Positions 15,482 to 23,834 of a DNA stretch of 64,000 bases are shown here, one piece after another. This stretch comes from Olavius sp. associated proteobacterium Delta 1 (GTDB lineage: Bacteria; Desulfobacterota; Desulfobacteria; Desulfobacterales; JAFDCJ01), in assembly GCA_902749685.1 (NCBI GenBank), contig CACVKW010001104.1, positions 47,589-111,588 on the forward strand, read 5' to 3'. A program made the position numbers and the translations under genes. The notes under the pieces are model-generated. The model was not told the DNA's origin. It saw nothing but the letters and a program-made list of their open reading frames with translations, and ran no database searches. Position 1 is the stretch's first letter, and each line of letters starts with the position of its first letter.

Positions 15482-17992
15482 CTATCGAGTTACCTTTATG
15501 GTTACCTGGTCGATAGCTGTTGCATCCAGGTCGTCGGTCACTTCCAATTCAAACACCAGCGTTCTGGTTGCACCGCGCCTGGTCCTGGGTGCTGCAAAAT
15601 TCGCCACGGCGGAATTGGCGTTTTTTATTGATACGGCTTTTCCGGCTACCTGGGTCCAGTGATATTGGATGATTTGACCATCCGCGTCACTTGATCCGCT
15701 ACCGTCCAGATACACGCGTTGCCGCGGGCCGACCGTTTGGTCACTGCCGGCGTCGGCAACCGGTGCATCATTGGGGGGCGGCGTGCCGCCACCACCACCA
15801 CCGCCGGTACCATCACCGGTTTCGTTAAACTGACTGATAAAAGCATCCGAGGTGCCGCCGTTATAGGTCTTATCAAAAGCGCCGGCCGTTGTTGGAAAAT
15901 CGGCCGACCGGGTATAGCCGGCGGCATAAACCAGACCCGCCTCATCGACGGCAATAACATTCGGCCGATCTTCTCCCGACCCACCGATAAAACTACCGTA
16001 CAACAATTGCGACCAATCGGCGGATAGCTTAACCACAAAGCCGTCTGCGACGGGAGTGGCATAGGTGCCGGAGGGATTACACTGACCGTCGCTGCCGCAG
16101 CTGGTGTCGGCGCCATTGCCGAAGGTGGGGAAATCCGGGGAAATGGTTTCACCGGTAACATAGACGTCACCGCTTGCATCCAACGCGATGGAACGGCAAG
16201 ACTCACCATCAGAGCCGCCCAGATATGTCAATGCAAGTGGGTCTTGCAAATCCAAGGCGTATTTGGCGACAAAGCAATCGGGCCTTGGCACCAATAACGA
16301 TCCCACGCCATCACAAACACCATCCGTACCGCAGCTGGTATCAAACGCACCGCCGGTAGCGGGCAAATCATTCATGTAAGTCTGACCGGCCGTTACGACA
16401 TAATCCGCACCAACGGCCACATCATTAAAATAGGTGCGGCTGCTGCCGCTGGTGCTGCCCGGGTAGTAACTCAAGTATGCCAGGCGCGCAGTGAGACCGG
16501 CATTGAAGCGGGCCAGGTAGCCGGTAATTGCATTATCGCTGCCATCGGAAATAAACACAGTGCTGTCGGGCGCCACCGCAATACCCGAAACACTGTCACC
16601 CCCCAGATAGGTTAAGGCTTGAAGGGTGGTCAAATCCGAGGACATCTTGCCGGCAAAACCGTCATTCTCGCGGATACCAAACCCCCCCGCCGGGCAGCAA
16701 GTGGAACGATAGGCACCGGAGGTAATCGGAAAATCGGGATTATTGGTGCGACCGCCAAAATAGAAACCACCATTGCCCGGCGTAACCTGCAGCGGATAAT
16801 CGGAGGGCGTCACCACCGCGGAAACCATCAATTCTAACAAATCGGCGCTGAACATCGCAATGAATCCCCCGCCAACAGGTGTGGTGCCACTCCAGGTATA
16901 AGCCCCGTCGGTTACCGGAAAACCATAACCCGCCTGGCCGACCGCGACAATCAAGCCGCTCTCATCCATGGCAATGTCCTGCACCCGGTCGAAATATTGC
17001 GTCCCGACATAAGTGGACGCGACCACCGCCGATAGATCGCTGGTCATTTGGGTGATAAAGCCATCGGGGTATACACTGTCAAGGCTTTCATCATAACCCA
17101 GCTGGACTGGAAAATCCGGCGACTGAGTGGCGCCGGCTATATAGACAGAATCATCGGTCACGACCATACCATGGATGATGTCATCGTCATAGTTTCCCGG
17201 CGGGCTCGGATTGTGACCGCCGATATAGGTGGAAGCCAATAGCGGATCAATGACCAGTTCATAATTTTTGTCATATTCACCCATTTTGAATCCGTAATGA
17301 CCATCGGCAAGCGCATACGCCACTTCCACCGCTTGCCGTCTGCCATCCAGCACTTGATAAGCGATGGGTGCCGTAAAAACAATATCGCCGAGCGCCGTAT
17401 CCAGGACTAATTGCCCGCGGGCATTAATGGATATAGACTGAACGCCTTCGACATCAATTTTAATCGCATCAGGCGCGGCGCCGGGTGACACATAAAACAA
17501 CTTCTCCACATTGTTGCCGGCGGCCTTAAGCGACACTCGGATGCCCGGATACAACTCGCCCAAACCGATACTATCGAATGCCGCCAGTTGCTTTTGCCAG
17601 GTGTGCGGATTATTGCCTTTGTAGTAACTTACCCGAACGGGGCTTTTACTCTCACCCTGCGGGTGTGTTGCTTGTTGACCGACAAACGATTCACGAAAAG
17701 CCCAAACTGCCGCCGCATTTTTGTGATCTTTTTTTGGTAATGAATACACCAACTGATTTTCTTTGGTGACAAATAATGTTCCGGCGAACGTCTGGGCGTA
17801 GAACCCAACATCATCATTGGCAATTTGCCCTTGATTCTTAATAAAAGGCACCTGCACTGCCGATATTTTTTTGGCCAATGCCTGCGGGGCCAATGCCTCC
17901 GTTGCCACTGAATTCATATTGGCATTGCTGACACTGCCGGCACAGGCCAAAACCCCGGCCAGACAAAACTGCAGTAATTTTTGACGTATCAT
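15482..17992 (-). CDS. Secreted SBBP beta-propeller protein with a C-terminal PKD-like domain
   Basis: This is an 836-residue exported protein. It has a signal peptide (MIRQKLLQFCLAGVLACAGS) and a conserved N-terminal domain with VPFIKNQGQIANDDVGFYAQ, as in DUF7948/SBBP proteins. It then carries about six SBBP repeats recognisable by SPDFP, YGFPVTDGAY, NPDFPITSGAY, NDLPATGGAF, SPDFPTFGNGA and SADFPTTAGAF. A Gly-rich linker with PPP leads to a PKD/Ig-like domain (PVADAGSDQTVGPRQRVYLD, then GSGSSDADG, and ELEVTDDLDATAIDQVTIKV). Such proteins are extracellular and their functions are mostly unknown. The start at 17992 follows GGAGGAGG, and a strong terminator closes the gene. Confidence 0.88.
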   Translation of the reverse strand: MIRQKLLQFCLAGVLACAGSVSNANMNSVATEALAPQALAKKISAVQVPFIKNQGQIANDDVGFYAQTFAGTLFVTKENQLVYSLPKKDHKNAAAVWAFRESFVGQQATHPQGESKSPVRVSYYKGNNPHTWQKQLAAFDSIGLGELYPGIRVSLKAAGNNVEKLFYVSPGAAPDAIKIDVEGVQSISINARGQLVLDTALGDIVFTAPIAYQVLDGRRQAVEVAYALADGHYGFKMGEYDKNYELVIDPLLASTYIGGHNPSPPGNYDDDIIHGMVVTDDSVYIAGATQSPDFPVQLGYDESLDSVYPDGFITQMTSDLSAVVASTYVGTQYFDRVQDIAMDESGLIVAVGQAGYGFPVTDGAYTWSGTTPVGGGFIAMFSADLLELMVSAVVTPSDYPLQVTPGNGGFYFGGRTNNPDFPITSGAYRSTCCPAGGFGIRENDGFAGKMSSDLTTLQALTYLGGDSVSGIAVAPDSTVFISDGSDNAITGYLARFNAGLTARLAYLSYYPGSTSGSSRTYFNDVAVGADYVVTAGQTYMNDLPATGGAFDTSCGTDGVCDGVGSLLVPRPDCFVAKYALDLQDPLALTYLGGSDGESCRSIALDASGDVYVTGETISPDFPTFGNGADTSCGSDGQCNPSGTYATPVADGFVVKLSADWSQLLYGSFIGGSGEDRPNVIAVDEAGLVYAAGYTRSADFPTTAGAFDKTYNGGTSDAFISQFNETGDGTGGGGGGGTPPPNDAPVADAGSDQTVGPRQRVYLDGSGSSDADGQIIQYHWTQVAGKAVSIKNANSAVANFAAPRTRRGATRTLVFELEVTDDLDATAIDQVTIKVTR

Positions 17993-18588
17993 AAGACCTC
18001 CTCCTCATTACTGTCCCCGGCTCCAAATGGGAACTAGGATTACTGCTGGCAAAGTGCGCGAAATCGGGAAGATAAAATACTTTGCGGTAGAAATTCCTTT
18101 TCTTTTTTCAGGGAGTCTCTGGCCCCAGCACCGGCTCGGTTTGTCACTTGAGGGAAAACCAACCATATGGATTCGAGGCTGAGGCATGCGCTGTCGAAAG
18201 TCAATGCTATCTTTTTAACAGGCCTTTATTACTTAGTCCTCACGAGAGTATCACTTTTCGGTCACAATTTTGTGTCAGATAGGATGCTTCGGGAAATGGG
18301 GCAAAATGGGGCTCGATCATTTCAATTCTTGTGCTGTTGTTGGGCCGATTGCCAAAAAGAGGCCAGGTAGCATTGTTATTATAATATATAACAAAAATTT
18401 TAGCGCGTTTGGATCAAACCATAGACGTTATTGATAACCCAAAGAAGGCTGGCAAAGCCTCCGATATCGGAACGTTATTTTGACAAACGCTCTAACGCCA
18501 CACATTCGACGCTGTTATTCATTTCTTCATTTTTTTTTAGTCGGGGAAATTTAATTTCGAATATTTTTTGGTGGGGTGAAGGCTTCTC
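17993..18588. other. Spacer between SBBP and nitrile hydratase genes
   Basis: About 600 bp contain short open frames that match nothing I recognise. The only defined item is a dispersed repeat at 18493-18541. The region lies upstream of the SBBP gene and downstream of the nitrile hydratase operon, so it should hold the SBBP promoter, which I could not place. Confidence 0.35.
18493..18541. repeat. Dispersed ~50-bp repeat, copy A
   Basis: The block TAACGCCACACATTCGACGC plus the following GTTATTCATTTCTTCA is about 84 percent identical to 23679-23729 in the same orientation. Both copies keep TAAC...GTTA ends around CACATTCG. The two copies bracket the nitrile hydratase, RNase H-like, HDOD and OYE genes. 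Confidence 0.6.
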
Positions 18589-18969
18589 TCAGCGCCGCTC
18601 AGGCTTGAAAGCAGCTGCAAGCTCGATCGGCTGGCCGTGGGGCGTGTTGAGATAGGCACGCCGCCAGGTCGCCTTGCGCCGGCGCATGTCCTCGTTGCCG
18701 ACGAGGCCATTTGCGGCACAGATCCGTTCAAGGGTGTTGAGCCAGTGCTGGTAATACGTGTCACCCAGGTCCGGATCGCCCCGCTGCTGCGCCGCCTTGA
18801 TTTCCTGGCTGAAGATCTTAACCCACTCCGGCCAGGTGAAACAACCGGCTTCCGATAGACGCACGGCCAGAGCGAAGGCCTTGGCTTCCCAGGGTTGGCT
18901 GAATACCGGACCGTCTTTGTCCCGCGGCAGCGCCGGCAAATCGTCAATGGACACGGGGGTATCTTTCAT
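18589..18969 (-). CDS. Nitrile hydratase accessory protein (activator)
   Basis: This 126-residue protein resembles the small activators of cobalt nitrile hydratases, which help load metal and modify the active-site cysteines of the alpha subunit. It is related to the beta-subunit N-terminal fold: PVFSQPWEAKAFALAVRLSE, then FTWPEWVKIFSQEI, then GDPDLGDTYYQHWLNTLERI. The start is the ATG at 18969, which shares one base with the beta-subunit stop (TGATG). Its position as third gene after alpha and beta supports the role. The far C-terminus ends just before the spacer. Confidence 0.88.
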   Translation of the reverse strand: MKDTPVSIDDLPALPRDKDGPVFSQPWEAKAFALAVRLSEAGCFTWPEWVKIFSQEIKAAQQRGDPDLGDTYYQHWLNTLERICAANGLVGNEDMRRRKATWRRAYLNTPHGQPIELAAAFKPERR

Positions 18970-19637
18970 CAGGCAGGCTCCAGATAATCTTCCCACAGAT
19001 CGACATAGACGGCATTACGGCCGGAAGCGTTCTTGCCCCACAATGTCTCTGCCGTGAAGCGCACGCTGTAAAGATGCCGCCCTTCTTTTGACCCCTCGGC
19101 ATTTCGGTCCGGGAAGACATGGGCGCCGTGGTATTCGTGAATTTCTCCCAGGCGTCCGCGCACGTAGCGGGGCTGGCGGGTATGACCCGCCGGATGCCGG
19201 TTGACCGCCCGGACATTTTCGCCGGATTTGAAACGCGGCGGCGTACTGATCGTCATCGCCACCGGGCCCCCTTTGGCGATAGCCCCGGCGACTTCCTCGG
19301 CCTTGAGGACCCGCTGCCGGATGGACTCGTCCGCCGGTCCAGCAGGTTGGCCGGTCTTCAGCTCCTCCGGATTTAAAAGTTGCGCTTCGATCAACAGCGT
19401 TTCCAGCCCTGCCAGCCAGTTTTCGTAGTACGTATGCCGCAGATAATCTATCGGATGTTGTCGTTCACGGGCATGGCGCGACATGTCGATGTTCCATTTG
19501 CCCAGTGACCCGGCTGCCAGAGTCAGACCGAACACGCGTTTTTCCCAATCTGCGTGAAAGATCGGTTCCTCGGCTTCGGGTTCCGGGTTAATCGGGCCAA
19601 GGCCATGCATGCCCCCCAGATCGTGTGCGCCGTTCAT
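18969..19637 (-). CDS. nthB: Nitrile hydratase beta subunit
   Basis: This is the structural partner of the catalytic alpha subunit in the enzyme that hydrates nitriles to amides. The N-terminus MNGAHDLGGMHGLGPI is the hallmark of the beta subunit. It is followed by the helical part with HADWEKRVFGLTLAAG and YYENWLAGLETLL. The C-terminal SH3-like barrel contains PRYVRGRLGEIHEYHGAHVFPD and LYSVRFTAETLWG. Length (222) is typical. It overlaps alpha by 4 bp (ATGA) and is coupled to the accessory gene. Confidence 0.95.
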   Translation of the reverse strand: MNGAHDLGGMHGLGPINPEPEAEEPIFHADWEKRVFGLTLAAGSLGKWNIDMSRHARERQHPIDYLRHTYYENWLAGLETLLIEAQLLNPEELKTGQPAGPADESIRQRVLKAEEVAGAIAKGGPVAMTISTPPRFKSGENVRAVNRHPAGHTRQPRYVRGRLGEIHEYHGAHVFPDRNAEGSKEGRHLYSVRFTAETLWGKNASGRNAVYVDLWEDYLEPA

Positions 19638-20272
19638 TTATTCCTCCCAATATTCTCAGGTGTTTTGGCCTTTTCGACCCCAATCATGGCGTTGCGGGTT
19701 ACGAGTTCGGTGAGATCCGCTTCGCGCCAGCCCTCGGTGCCCTCAGGACGCTCCGGCAGAACCAGATACCGCACCTCCGAGGTCGAATCCCAAACCCGGA
19801 TTTCGATGTCATCAGCCAACCCCGTGCCGAATTCTTCCAACACACCACGGGGGTCGGCAACGGCCCGGGCCCGGTATGGCGCGGATTTGTACCAAACAGG
19901 CGGCAGGCCCAGCACCGGCCAGGGGTAACACGAGCAGAGGGTGCAGACAACCAGGTTGTGGGCGGTCGGCGTGTTCTCCACCACTTTCATATGTTCGCCC
20001 TGGCGTCCAGTGTAGCCCAAAGACGCGATGGCCGCCGTCGCATCTGACAGCAGCCACTGTTTGAACTCTGAATCGGCCCAGGCACGGGCGACAACATTCG
20101 CGCCATTGCGCGGGCCGACCTTGGTTTCGTAGGTGTCGATCAGCCCGTCGATCGCCGCCGGATCGACCAGGCCCTTTTCGATCAGCAGTGATTCGAGCGC
20201 CTGGACACGCAAAACCAAATCAGACGGTGGTTCGGTATGATCGTGATCATGGGAATGATGATGGTCACTCAC
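19634..20272 (-). CDS. nthA: Nitrile hydratase alpha subunit, cobalt type
   Basis: This is the catalytic subunit of nitrile hydratase. The metal site VVCTLCSCYPW carries the three cysteines. Threonine after the first Cys is the signature of cobalt enzymes; iron enzymes have serine. Downstream are VLEEFGTGLADDIEIRVWDS and RYLVLPERPEGTEGW, all canonical. I place the start at a GTG at 20272, eight bases after AGGGAGGA; an ATG at 20323 would add 17 residues without a ribosome site. The N-terminus then reads SDHHHSHDHDHTEP, a histidine-rich stretch that could bind metal. Order is alpha-beta-accessory. No nitrile source, amidase or cobalt transporter gene is adjacent. Confidence 0.94.
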   Translation of the reverse strand: MSDHHHSHDHDHTEPPSDLVLRVQALESLLIEKGLVDPAAIDGLIDTYETKVGPRNGANVVARAWADSEFKQWLLSDATAAIASLGYTGRQGEHMKVVENTPTAHNLVVCTLCSCYPWPVLGLPPVWYKSAPYRARAVADPRGVLEEFGTGLADDIEIRVWDSTSEVRYLVLPERPEGTEGWREADLTELVTRNAMIGVEKAKTPENIGRNK

Positions 20273-20462
20273 GACAATTTCCTCCCTGAAAGCTGACGTT
20301 TGTCGGTTTGAGGCGAAAATCAATTCATCTTAATGAGTTAGGCATTTCACCGGCACTTGTCAAGCCGGCGTTCAAACGAAAAGAGATGACAGAGGTCAGA
20401 TAACAGACGAAAAAAGGTGAAAAAGTGAAGAAAGTGAGAAGGCGGGAGCCTAACATCCATAT

Positions 20463-20810
20463 CTACCCAGTCAACTTAATTAACCCAACCAACCCCATAA
20501 TGTTTTGAGAATCCGTATACACAATCACCCTGCTCCCCAATTCTTGAATATCGCTTAGGGCCCATACTAATGTCTGCAATTCCAGTTTCGTTGAAGACGT
20601 ATTCTCAAATCGCCTCACTTTCACACGCGCTCCCAACGTATTCAGAGAAAGTCGATGCTCCGACACAATGAGGTAAGCCCCATATCCAATCTTTGACAGA
20701 GTATCCACACTGCCATCTGTAAATAGCTTCAGTTCATCCATCAGCCTATTTATATATAAACTATTTTGCCATCTCTGTTCAGTGTTGTTCTCATAGGCAT
20801 CACTATGCAT
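20463..20810 (-). CDS. RNase H-like protein with truncated C-terminus
   Basis: The protein contains the first part of a ribonuclease HI-like fold: LKLFTDGSVDTLSKIGYGAYL (first acidic residue), TSSTKLELQTLVWAL (Glu on the helix) and SRVIVYTDSQNIMGL (second Asp). Real RNases HI continue for about 40-50 more residues with a further helix, a basic region and a fourth acidic residue. Here the frame ends after VGLIKLTG, which is encoded by a GGTTGGGTTAATTAAGTTGA repeat like that at 46274-46305. The gene therefore looks truncated by repeat DNA, and activity is doubtful. I see no clear ribosome-binding site. Confidence 0.65.
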   Translation of the reverse strand: MHSDAYENNTEQRWQNSLYINRLMDELKLFTDGSVDTLSKIGYGAYLIVSEHRLSLNTLGARVKVRRFENTSSTKLELQTLVWALSDIQELGSRVIVYTDSQNIMGLVGLIKLTG

Positions 20811-21045
20811 GAATTATGTATATATACCAAGGAAATAATTAGGGTTTTAAGACAACGGATTTTTACAGATTTTTTGGAATCAATTGTCGAGGATAGGACC
20901 AATGGACTGCCACTTCTTTAGCGGCGCACCGGAATCGTAATTAAAAACCAGATCTTGGGCTTAACTTTTTTCCCGGAAATGCCGATACAACAAATGACAA
21001 TCCATTTGAACCGGCAATGGGCTCATCAATTAATAAGGAAAAAAA

Positions 21046-22365
21046 ATGAGGACATTAATCGTCGACGACGAAATGGTCAGCCGAACAAAGCTGGAGCTGA
21101 TCATGGAATACTTTGGTGACTGCCAAGCTCTTGAACATGGCAACGATGCACTGGCTGCTTTTCACGAAGCCCATCAAAATGACGACCCGTTCGATTTGAT
21201 CATGCTGGATATCAATCTACCGGGCATGGACGGCATCCAGCTTCTAACCGCCATCAGGAATGCTGAAAAAGAACTCAACATTGCAAAGTCACGCCAGGCC
21301 AAAATCCTGATGACCAGTTCCTACCGGGATAAGGAACGAATCGTTGCCAGCGTCCAGTCCGGCTGTGACGACTATATCGGCAAGCCATTTGACCTGGACC
21401 TGATACGCAATAAGCTCGACAAGCTGGGTGTCAAAGAACGCACCCTTTCAATCCAAGCAAACGAGACCAGAGCGCCGGCAATGATGACGACGGACCAGAT
21501 TTACGGTGAGGTCGTCTACCTGATGAGCAGAAGTCGGACCAATTTGCCCTCCCTTCCGAAGCTATACATAAAGTTTCGCGAACTGATCGCCCGCAAGGCG
21601 GGTTTCACCGAAATTGTCGGCCTGCTCAGAAACGATATAGCGATTTCGGCTGAACTCATCCGTCGATCCAACTCGGCCTATTACAGGGGGTTCGTGACCA
21701 ACAAATCCCTGGAGCAGGCCGTGGCCCGCTTGGGATACGACGCGATCGTGCAGGTGGTTGCGGAGCTGTCCATTCGCAAATTTTTCACCATGCGAATCAA
21801 AAAATATCGCAGCCTGGTCGAAAATCTCTGGAAGCACTCGATTTCCTGCGCCTATGCGGCCGAGTTTATGTCCAAACTCCTGAAACTTGATTTGAAGGGC
21901 GATCCGTTTTTAATCGGATTGCTGCATGATATCGGCAAACTTGCGCTCTTGAGGATCATTGCCGATATGGAGCGCAAGGGAAAATTCAACGACGGTATTC
22001 ACCCCATAATGCTGGTCAACATACTCGATGATTACCACTGTCAGCTGGGTGCCAAATTGCTGGGGAAATGGAAATTCGCCGAGTGTTATATTGACACCGC
22101 CTTGCACCACAACAGTCCAAATCCGACACCGGAGGCCGGCACGCAGGCGGAAATAGCAACTGCATATGGCAATGAATTGATGGTTGCCCAAATAGCAAGT
22201 CAGACCGTTAATTTAATGGGTTATAATATCCATGCCAGCGGCCCGGTAGACATCGACCTGAACGTTGTCGCACCGGTTCAGCATCTAATCCTGAAGCCGG
22301 AGCGTATTGCGGAAACAAAAGAGATGGTAGCGGAACGGATGGTTGAAGTTCAGGGGCTGTTTTGA
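21046..22365 (+). CDS. Response regulator with HDOD output domain
   Basis: This 439-residue signalling protein has an N-terminal receiver domain with RTLIVDDEMVSR, the phosphoacceptor Asp in LIMLDINLPGMDG, a Thr/Ser in LMTSSY and Lys in YIGKPFDL. Residues from ~150 form an HDOD domain (LPSLPKLYIKFRELI, SAELIRRSNSAYYRG, LIGLLHDIGKLALL), an HD-related module without a full catalytic HD set, used in bacterial regulation. The start at 21046 follows AAGGAAAA. No partner kinase is adjacent; a hybrid kinase is 22 kb away. It stands alone with no clear operon. Confidence 0.92.
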   Translation: MRTLIVDDEMVSRTKLELIMEYFGDCQALEHGNDALAAFHEAHQNDDPFDLIMLDINLPGMDGIQLLTAIRNAEKELNIAKSRQAKILMTSSYRDKERIVASVQSGCDDYIGKPFDLDLIRNKLDKLGVKERTLSIQANETRAPAMMTTDQIYGEVVYLMSRSRTNLPSLPKLYIKFRELIARKAGFTEIVGLLRNDIAISAELIRRSNSAYYRGFVTNKSLEQAVARLGYDAIVQVVAELSIRKFFTMRIKKYRSLVENLWKHSISCAYAAEFMSKLLKLDLKGDPFLIGLLHDIGKLALLRIIADMERKGKFNDGIHPIMLVNILDDYHCQLGAKLLGKWKFAECYIDTALHHNSPNPTPEAGTQAEIATAYGNELMVAQIASQTVNLMGYNIHASGPVDIDLNVVAPVQHLILKPERIAETKEMVAERMVEVQGLF

Positions 22366-22475
22366 CGGAAGGCAAGTATAACAATTGTTAAAAATACATT
22401 CCGTTTGAGACAACATCTCGTATCGATGATGAACTATTTGTAGATTTTAAAATTTGGATTGCGGATCTTAAATTT

Positions 22476-22525
22476 ATTGGACAATTTGACCATCCGCGCC
22501 ACTTGAGCCGCTACCGTCCAAATAT
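22476..22525 (-). pseudogene. 50-bp scar of a PKD-domain gene
   Basis: This stretch matches 15664-15713, inside the PKD domain of the SBBP gene, at about 44 of 50 bases. On the minus strand it reads YLDGSGSSGADGQIVQ and then a stop. It sits just after the stop of the OYE gene. Most differences are silent, so it appears to derive from a related coding gene rather than from random similarity. Confidence 0.6.
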
Positions 22526-22537
22526 CAGAAATACGGT

Positions 22538-23644
22538 CTATTTTTCGCGCCACGGAAATACTTCGGGCCATTGCGCGGGCACGCAGCGTGCGTACATCCT
22601 CGAGTATTCGGTGTCAACTCCGAGTTCTTCGGCCGCATGCCAGGCCCAGCGCGGATCGAACATCATGCCGCGCCCCAGAGCAACCATGTCTGCTTTGCCG
22701 CCGACGATGATTTCTTCGGCCTGACGCGCTTTGGTAATCATCCCCACCGTCCAGGTCGTTATCTCGGCTTGTGTGCGGATTTGAGCGGAAAACGAAACCT
22801 GATATCCGGGTCCCAAGCGGATCTTCTGGCGCGGATCCAGGGCGCCCGAGCTGACATCGATGAAATCACACCCCAGAGATTTTACGGCCCGGGCAAAGAC
22901 CACGGACTCTTCCACAGTCCAGCCTCCTTCAATCCAGTCAGTGGCGGAAATTCGAATGCCTAAGGGCTTGTCATCCGGCCACACGGCGCGTACGGCTTCG
23001 AACACTTCCAGCGGAAAGCGCATGCGATTCTCGAGCTTGCCGCCGTACTCGTCCTTGCGCTGATTGCTGAGGGGCGACAGAAACTGGTGCAGCAAATAGC
23101 CGTGGGCACTGTGAAGTTCCACGAGATCAAAACCGATGCGGGCCGCCCGCACGGCGGCGGCAACAAATTCCGCCTTGACCGCCGCAAGACCTTCGCGACT
23201 CAAGGCCTGCGGTACGTGCCAGTCCGGTCCGAAAGGAAGCGCCGAGGGCGCCGCTGTTGTCCAGGGGTTTTCATCTGCCGTCAACGATTGGCCGCCGTCT
23301 GATGGTATCTGAGCCGACCCTTTGCGCCCGGCGTGGGCCAGTTGGATTCCCATCGGCGTCACGCCGTACTCCCGGCAGAAGTCGATCACCCGTTTTAGTG
23401 CCGCTTCGTTTTCATCACTGTAAAGGCCAAGGCATTTCGGCGTGATGCGGCCGACCGCAGAAACAGCCGTGGCTTCATTCATCACCAGCCCGGCTGCCCC
23501 CATGGAGAACTGGCCCAGGTGCATCAGGTGCCAATCAACCGCCGAGCCGTTTTCAGCGGAATACTGACACATGGAAGATACCGCAATACGGTTGTTCAAG
23601 GTAAGGCTGCGAAGTTCAAGGGGTGAAAAGAGTGCACTGGACAT
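22538..23644 (-). CDS. Old yellow enzyme family NADPH dehydrogenase (YqjM/NamA class)
   Basis: This FMN-dependent ene-reductase reduces activated C=C bonds. The 368-residue protein starts LFSPLELRSLTLNNRIAVSS and has Cys26 in MCQYSA, the redox-tuning cysteine of the YqjM class. It has IQLAHAGRKGSA, ELHSAHGYLLHQFLSPLSN (the His/His substrate pair is probably H-x-x-H here) and RFPLEVFEAVRAVWP. The start at 23644 has AGGAGA upstream. The true substrate cannot be read from sequence. GC content seems higher than in flanking genes, as in the nitrile hydratase genes. Confidence 0.93.
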   Translation of the reverse strand: MSSALFSPLELRSLTLNNRIAVSSMCQYSAENGSAVDWHLMHLGQFSMGAAGLVMNEATAVSAVGRITPKCLGLYSDENEAALKRVIDFCREYGVTPMGIQLAHAGRKGSAQIPSDGGQSLTADENPWTTAAPSALPFGPDWHVPQALSREGLAAVKAEFVAAAVRAARIGFDLVELHSAHGYLLHQFLSPLSNQRKDEYGGKLENRMRFPLEVFEAVRAVWPDDKPLGIRISATDWIEGGWTVEESVVFARAVKSLGCDFIDVSSGALDPRQKIRLGPGYQVSFSAQIRTQAEITTWTVGMITKARQAEEIIVGGKADMVALGRGMMFDPRWAWHAAEELGVDTEYSRMYARCVPAQWPEVFPWREK

Positions 23645-23678
23645 GGCGAAAAGTCTCCTTTGTACGAGCCGGGTGCTT

Positions 23679-23729
23679 TAACACCGCACATTCGGCGCAG
23701 TTATCCGTTTCTTCATTACTTTTTTTAGT
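23679..23729. repeat. Dispersed ~50-bp repeat, copy B
   Basis: This is a direct copy of 18493-18541 (TAACACCGCACATTCGGCGC followed by GTTATCCGTTTCTTCATT), about 84 percent identical. It lies just upstream of the OYE gene, within its likely promoter region. Confidence 0.6.
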
Positions 23730-23834
23730 ACTGAGCCTCGACACCAAAATATCGCGGTTGTCTTAGATCGGTACCGGCGGTGATCGCTCTTTTCCCATTG
23801 ACAATTTCACTAATTCTATTAGGGTATATTGCGA

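Noticed and set aside
18167..18370. Plus-strand frame of 67 codons before the nitrile hydratase block
   Set aside because: No ribosome site and no recognisable sequence; probably chance.
18493..18541. attC or integron recombination site
   Set aside because: TAAC/GTTA ends are suggestive, but the R/L box layout and an integrase are missing.
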